Origin: an uncultured Oscillospiraceae bacterium
Lineage (GTDB): Bacteria; Bacillota; Clostridia; Oscillospirales; Ruminococcaceae
Assembly (NCBI GenBank): GCA_947522735.1
Contig: CANNTZ010000084.1
Span: 1-8,481, forward strand
Direction of reading: 5' to 3'
Length of the DNA stretch: 8,481 nucleotides
Shown here: positions 5,999-8,481 of the stretch, piece by piece
Layout of the letters: every line of letters begins with the position of its first letter
Numbering within the stretch: position 1 is the first letter of the stretch
Notes under the pieces: generated by a model
Database searches by the model: none
The model's input: the letters and a program-made list of their open reading frames with translations, nothing else
Told to the model about the DNA's origin: nothing
Translations under genes and position numbers: made by a program

Positions 5999-6146
5999 AG
6001 GGTGTGGCTTTTTTGCGTCGTGCGGTTAATATGTTCGCAACAAGTCAATAATTATTTCACAGACCTTGCGGCGGTGTTGACATGTTTGAGCTTTCTGCCG
6101 GAGGAGGGAAAACCTGTGGAATAAAAAAGCAGAGGGGAAGCGGAGG

Positions 6147-6401
6147 ATGATAAAGGGGATAAACCAAAGGGTAATCGAGGTGCGCCGCCTTGACAGCGAC
6201 CGGTTTGAGCGGGCGATATTCTTCGTTAGGGGCGAGTGCGCGGAGGATTCGGTGCAGGCGCTGAAAAAGCGCGCCGAGGGCTGTCTGCGCGGCGAGTTCG
6301 GGATGACCGCATACCGGCGGGCCCGGCGCACCGCGCTTACACTGCTCGGCTTCGCGCTCTCGGCGCTGGCGGGCGCGGTGACGATGCTGCTGGTGAGATG
6401 A
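6147..6401 (+). CDS. Small tail-anchored membrane protein (hypothetical)
   Basis: This gene encodes 84 residues. The ATG is preceded by a purine-rich stretch (GAGGGG near 6132-6137, about 9 nt upstream, plus GGAGG directly before the ATG), so the start is well supported. Residues 1-58 are soluble and charged (GINQRVIEV near the N-terminus, then a mixed helix, then FGMTAYRRARR). Residues 62-83 form one hydrophobic segment at the very C-terminus. The Arg cluster at 57-61 before the segment predicts the N-terminus in the cytoplasm and a tail anchor in the membrane. It resembles small conserved clostridial proteins that lack an assigned function, but I cannot name a family. It stands alone between the region downstream of htpG and the convergent Tim44-like gene, so context does not tell its job. 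Confidence 0.72.
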   Translation: MIKGINQRVIEVRRLDSDRFERAIFFVRGECAEDSVQALKKRAEGCLRGEFGMTAYRRARRTALTLLGFALSALAGAVTMLLVR

Positions 6402-6404
6402 AAA

Positions 6405-6436
6405 CGGCCTCCGCACATGAAGCTGTGCGGAGGTCG
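6405..6436 (-). terminator. Terminator of the Tim44-like gene
   Basis: A 13-bp stem (6405-6417 with 6424-6436, core CCTCCGCACA/TGTGCGGAGG, one G-U on one strand) has a 6-nt loop. Read on the minus strand, it is followed by TTTTCAT. It lies 28 bp beyond the stop of the minus-strand gene and only 3 bp past the stop of the converging small gene, so it may serve both, although the plus strand lacks a T-run. Confidence 0.8.
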
Positions 6437-6464
6437 CTTGCGTCAGTGGTCAGTGGGAAGAAAA

Positions 6465-7352
6465 TCACGCGGTGCGCTGCGAGATGCCCTGGATATCGGT
6501 GAGGACGAAGTCGTGCTCCTCGACGGTGACCACGCTGCCGCAGTAGGGGCACTTGGCGCTCTGGTTGATGGAGAGCGGTGCGGCACAGTTCGGGCACTCG
6601 ACGGTCTGTACGCCGCCCTCGACGGTCGTGGTCTGTCCGGACGGGCGAACCATGTGCCAGCGGTAGGTCATGAACTTCTCTGCGGTCTTGCTGCCGGAGA
6701 TAAGCGTTCCGTCCTTGTCGGAGACGGTGTAATCGACGATGCGGGTGTTGAGCGTGGCGTAGATATGATCGTTGCCGTCGCTCTGGCAGAAGCCGTTGAG
6801 GGTCACGTTAAGCACGGCGATGCGCTCGATGTAGTTGGTCTGCTGGTTGCGGCGCAGCGCGTCAAGCTGGCGATCCATCTGCGCATAAAGGGTATCGGTG
6901 AAATAGGGGCGCAGGCTCTCGATATCCTTGTCCTGCCAGCCCTGCTGCATCTGGACGTAGAGGTTGGATATCTTCTGGGAGAGCTTCGCCGAGTCAAAGT
7001 TCGGATCAAGCTGGTTGTATTCCGAGATGGGCTTGAGCGCGGGCAGCGGCTTGGTGCTGACATGAACGGTGCCTCCCGAGCCCTTCTTCTTGTTTTTCCT
7101 GCTGGAGACGACGTAGATAATGATAATAATGGCGAAGATTATCATGGTTAAGGGGCCGCCGTCTCCTCCTCCGCCTCCGCTGTCGTAATCGTAATCGTTT
7201 CCGCCCCAGTCGTCGCCGCCGCCTCCTCCGCCGCCGTAGTCGTTATCTCCGGCAAAGCCTCCAAAGTCTGCGACCGCAAGCTGCGTCATCGCAAAGACAA
7301 GGCAGACGCAAAGCGTCAGCGCGAGCAATACTCTGAATATGTTTTTCTTCAA
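6465..7352 (-). CDS. Membrane-anchored Tim44-like protein with C-terminal zinc ribbon
   Basis: This protein has 295 residues. Residues 4-28 form a signal-peptide-like hydrophobic segment ending AVADFG. Residues 31-66 are a Gly/Asp/Tyr-rich low-complexity stretch, and residues 68-83 are a very hydrophobic Ile-rich membrane segment followed by SRKNKKK, which predicts a cytoplasmic remainder. Residues about 115-235 match the bacterial Tim44-like fold: LDPNFDSAKLSQKISNLYVQ, then WQDKDIESLRPYFTD, then a strand-rich half ending MTYRWHMVR. Residues 253-271 form a zinc ribbon, CPNC and CPYC (Cys253, 256, 268, 271). The start is TTG with a GGGGTGAT ribosome site at 7356-7363; the next in-frame Met (22) lies inside the hydrophobic segment and would destroy it. 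It has its own promoter and terminator, and is divergent from the methyltransferase gene. The domain call is likely, but no function is established for this architecture; a scaffold or binding role at the membrane is inference. Confidence 0.85.
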   Translation of the reverse strand: MKKNIFRVLLALTLCVCLVFAMTQLAVADFGGFAGDNDYGGGGGGGDDWGGNDYDYDSGGGGGDGGPLTMIIFAIIIIIYVVSSRKNKKKGSGGTVHVSTKPLPALKPISEYNQLDPNFDSAKLSQKISNLYVQMQQGWQDKDIESLRPYFTDTLYAQMDRQLDALRRNQQTNYIERIAVLNVTLNGFCQSDGNDHIYATLNTRIVDYTVSDKDGTLISGSKTAEKFMTYRWHMVRPSGQTTTVEGGVQTVECPNCAAPLSINQSAKCPYCGSVVTVEEHDFVLTDIQGISQRTA

Positions 7353-7402
7353 GCGATCACCCCGGTATGTAATAATTTTGAGCCTGCTGCTTTTATATAT
7401 CT

Positions 7403-7431
7403 ATGATACCATCCAAAGCGGATTTTGTAAA
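7403..7431 (-). promoter_or_regulatory. Promoter of the Tim44-like gene
   Basis: On the minus strand TTTACA (7431-7426), a 17-bp spacer and TATCAT (7408-7403) line up, with TGG just before the -10 giving an extended -10. The leader to the TTG start would be about 45 nt. Confidence 0.7.
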
Positions 7432-7471
7432 TATGTTTTTTGTTGTTTTATTGCGCGCCGGGCGTTTGGGC

Positions 7472-7500
7472 TTGATTCCCGCCGCCGCATGGCCTATAAT
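7472..7500 (+). promoter_or_regulatory. Promoter of the RNA methyltransferase gene
   Basis: TTGATT (7472-7477), a 17-bp GC-rich spacer and a perfect TATAAT (7495-7500) precede the gene with a leader of about 36 nt. Its -35 box lies 41 bp from that of the divergent minus-strand promoter. Confidence 0.75.
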
Positions 7501-7542
7501 TATAATCGAAATCAGAAATTTTTTAAGGCCGGAGGTGCCGGA

Positions 7543-8355
7543 ATGAGAGAGAGCATCGAAATCAGTGACTTTTTTGCGCCGGAGCTGGACATATACGCCC
7601 GCCTGAGCGAGAATCAACTGCTTTGCCGGGAGGATCCGGCGCGCGCGATGTTCATCGCGGAAAGTCCGCTGGTGATCGGGCGCGCGCTGGACGCCGGATA
7701 CGAGCCGGTGTCGGTGCTGGTTCAGAGCGGGCGCATGGACGCGCGCACGCAGGAGCTGCTCGAACGCTGCAAGGACGTCCCCGTATATACGGCCTGCGAC
7801 GCCGTGCTGACGCAGCTCACCGGCTTTCATCTGACGCGGGGGCTGCTGTGTGCGATGCGCCGCAAACGGCTGCCGGAAACGGAGGAGGTGTGCGCCGGAG
7901 CAACGCGAATCGCCGTGCTCGAGGACGTGATGAATCCGACCAACGTCGGCGCGATATTTCGCAGCGCCGCGGCGCTCGGCATGGACGCCGTGCTGCTGAC
8001 CGGTGCGTGCAGCGATCCGTTCTATCGCCGCGCGGCGCGCGTCAGCATGGGCAACGTCTTTCTCGTCCCGTGGACCTATTTGCCGGACGCCGGGGACTGG
8101 ACGGCTCTTTTGCGCCGTCTCGGCTTTCGGACAGCCGCAATGGCGCTGCGTGACGATTCGCTGCGGCTGGACGATCCGGCCCTTGCCGCAGAGCCACGGC
8201 TCGCCATCGTCCTCGGCACCGAGGGCGACGGACTGAAAAACGAAACGATAGCCTGCTGCGACTATACCGTCAGGATACCAATGGCGCACGGCGTGGATTC
8301 GTTGAACGTCGCAGCCGCAAGCGCCGTCGCCTTTTATCAGCTCGCCAACAGATGA
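7543..8355 (+). CDS. SpoU/TrmH-family RNA 2'-O-methyltransferase
   Basis: This enzyme transfers a methyl group from S-adenosylmethionine to a ribose 2'-OH in rRNA or tRNA, working as a dimer with a knotted SAM site. The ATG at 7543 has a GGAGG site 7 nt upstream and gives 270 residues; the open frame extends further upstream, but that part contains the promoter. Residues 1-110 form an N-terminal substrate-binding part, and 120-270 the SPOUT domain. Its three motifs are motif 1 LEDVMNPTNVGAIFRSA (126-142; Asn134, Arg140), motif 2 LGTEGDGL (224-231; Glu228) and motif 3 IPMAHGVDSLNVAAASAV (245-262; Ser253, Asn255). The length fits TrmH-type rRNA methyltransferases such as the RlmB group and TsnR-like proteins. 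The exact nucleotide target cannot be read from the sequence. It is a single-gene unit divergent from the Tim44-like gene. Confidence 0.93.
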   Translation: MRESIEISDFFAPELDIYARLSENQLLCREDPARAMFIAESPLVIGRALDAGYEPVSVLVQSGRMDARTQELLERCKDVPVYTACDAVLTQLTGFHLTRGLLCAMRRKRLPETEEVCAGATRIAVLEDVMNPTNVGAIFRSAAALGMDAVLLTGACSDPFYRRAARVSMGNVFLVPWTYLPDAGDWTALLRRLGFRTAAMALRDDSLRLDDPALAAEPRLAIVLGTEGDGLKNETIACCDYTVRIPMAHGVDSLNVAAASAVAFYQLANR

Positions 8356-8378
8356 TACATATTATGCCGGAGAGGGTA

Positions 8379-8392
8379 TACTATATATAGTA
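8379..8392. repeat. 14-bp perfect AT-rich palindrome
   Basis: TACTATATATAGTA is its own reverse complement and lies 24 bp after the methyltransferase stop. No T-run follows, so it is not an obvious terminator. It could be a protein site or a weak RNA hairpin, or simply AT-rich spacer. Confidence 0.4.
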
Positions 8393-8472
8393 GTGTATCG
8401 GCCGAGGGGATGGGCACATGTAGGGGCGCAGAGAAAAACATAAAAAAATGCAAAAAACTACCGAAAACCCCC

Positions 8473-8478
8473 TTGACA
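8473..8478 (+). promoter_or_regulatory. Likely -35 box of the next transcription unit (cut by the window end)
   Basis: A perfect TTGACA lies three bases from the edge, after a C-run and A-tracts at about 8435-8467 that look like an upstream promoter element. The -10 box would fall outside the window. A-tracts plus a consensus -35 are common at stable-RNA promoters, but the downstream gene is unseen. Confidence 0.4.
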
Positions 8479-8481
8479 AAC

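Larger units (their letters stand above)
5667..6146. other. 480-bp intergenic region downstream of htpG
   Basis: This region contains the htpG terminator (5682-5728), an AT-rich stretch with four identical DnaA-box-type sites (5805-5902), a GC-rich patch, a 7-bp inverted repeat (5980-5998) and then the ribosome site of the next gene. The plus-strand frame 5770-5970 has a GTG start without a ribosome site and an unfamiliar product, so I do not call it. A TTGACA at 6077-6082 has no -10 partner at the right distance. Confidence 0.6.

Noticed and set aside
6417..7151. Plus-strand 244-codon frame opposite the Tim44-like gene
   Set aside because: It is a shadow of the minus-strand gene, which has a signal-like helix, a recognisable domain and a zinc ribbon; the plus frame has none of these.
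7339..7542. N-terminal extension of the methyltransferase frame
   Set aside because: The extension covers the TTGATT/TATAAT promoter and the divergent promoter, while the ATG at 7543 has an excellent GGAGG site and matches the family length.

Overview
The window reads as a piece of chromosome from an anaerobic Firmicute of the class Clostridia, probably an uncultured high-GC gut-type lineage. This placement is inferred from three things: strong Shine-Dalgarno sites and sigma-A type promoters, use of GTG and TTG starts, and clostridial-type protein families (a DUF1538-type P-II-like protein, a NifS/NifU pair without a multidomain NifU, a divergent HtpG). Coding regions are GC-rich and intergenic regions are more AT-rich. 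There is no sign of a prophage, IS element or CRISPR array. This is mostly housekeeping DNA with a few interesting intergenic elements and small proteins.

Layout from left to right. (1) The 3' part of a P-II-like regulator gene (3-335, +) is followed by GC-rich hairpins and a perfect 16-bp inverted repeat (505-557). (2) A small helix-turn-helix protein (584-853, -) has an operator-like palindrome over its promoter. A 480-bp gap follows, holding a near-consensus promoter (1101-1129) and a leader of about 200 nt for rnhA. (3) RNase HI (1334-1768, +). (4) An iron-sulfur cluster assembly pair with its own promoter: a NifS/IscS cysteine desulfurase (2065-3270) and a NifU/IscU scaffold (3287-3718), ending in a 12-bp-stem hairpin. 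(5) HtpG, the bacterial Hsp90 (3816-5666, +), with a textbook terminator. (6) A 480-bp gap containing four identical TTTTCCACA DnaA-box-type sites within about 100 bp. (7) A small tail-anchored membrane protein (6147-6401, +), convergent with (8) a membrane-anchored Tim44-like/zinc-ribbon protein (6465-7352, -). (9) Divergent from it, a SpoU/TrmH-family RNA 2'-O-methyltransferase (7543-8355, +). The last 126 bases hold an AT palindrome and, at the very edge, a TTGACA -35 box after A-tracts that probably belongs to a promoter of the next locus.

Functional links are limited. NifS and NifU form an operon in which the desulfurase supplies sulfur to the scaffold. The other genes look like independent transcription units, each with its own promoter or terminator. 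The most distinctive observations are the DnaA-box cluster downstream of htpG, the Tim44/zinc-ribbon membrane protein, the cysteine-rich tail of the NifU protein, and the small HTH gene with a palindrome over its promoter. I do not see a clear new multi-gene system.
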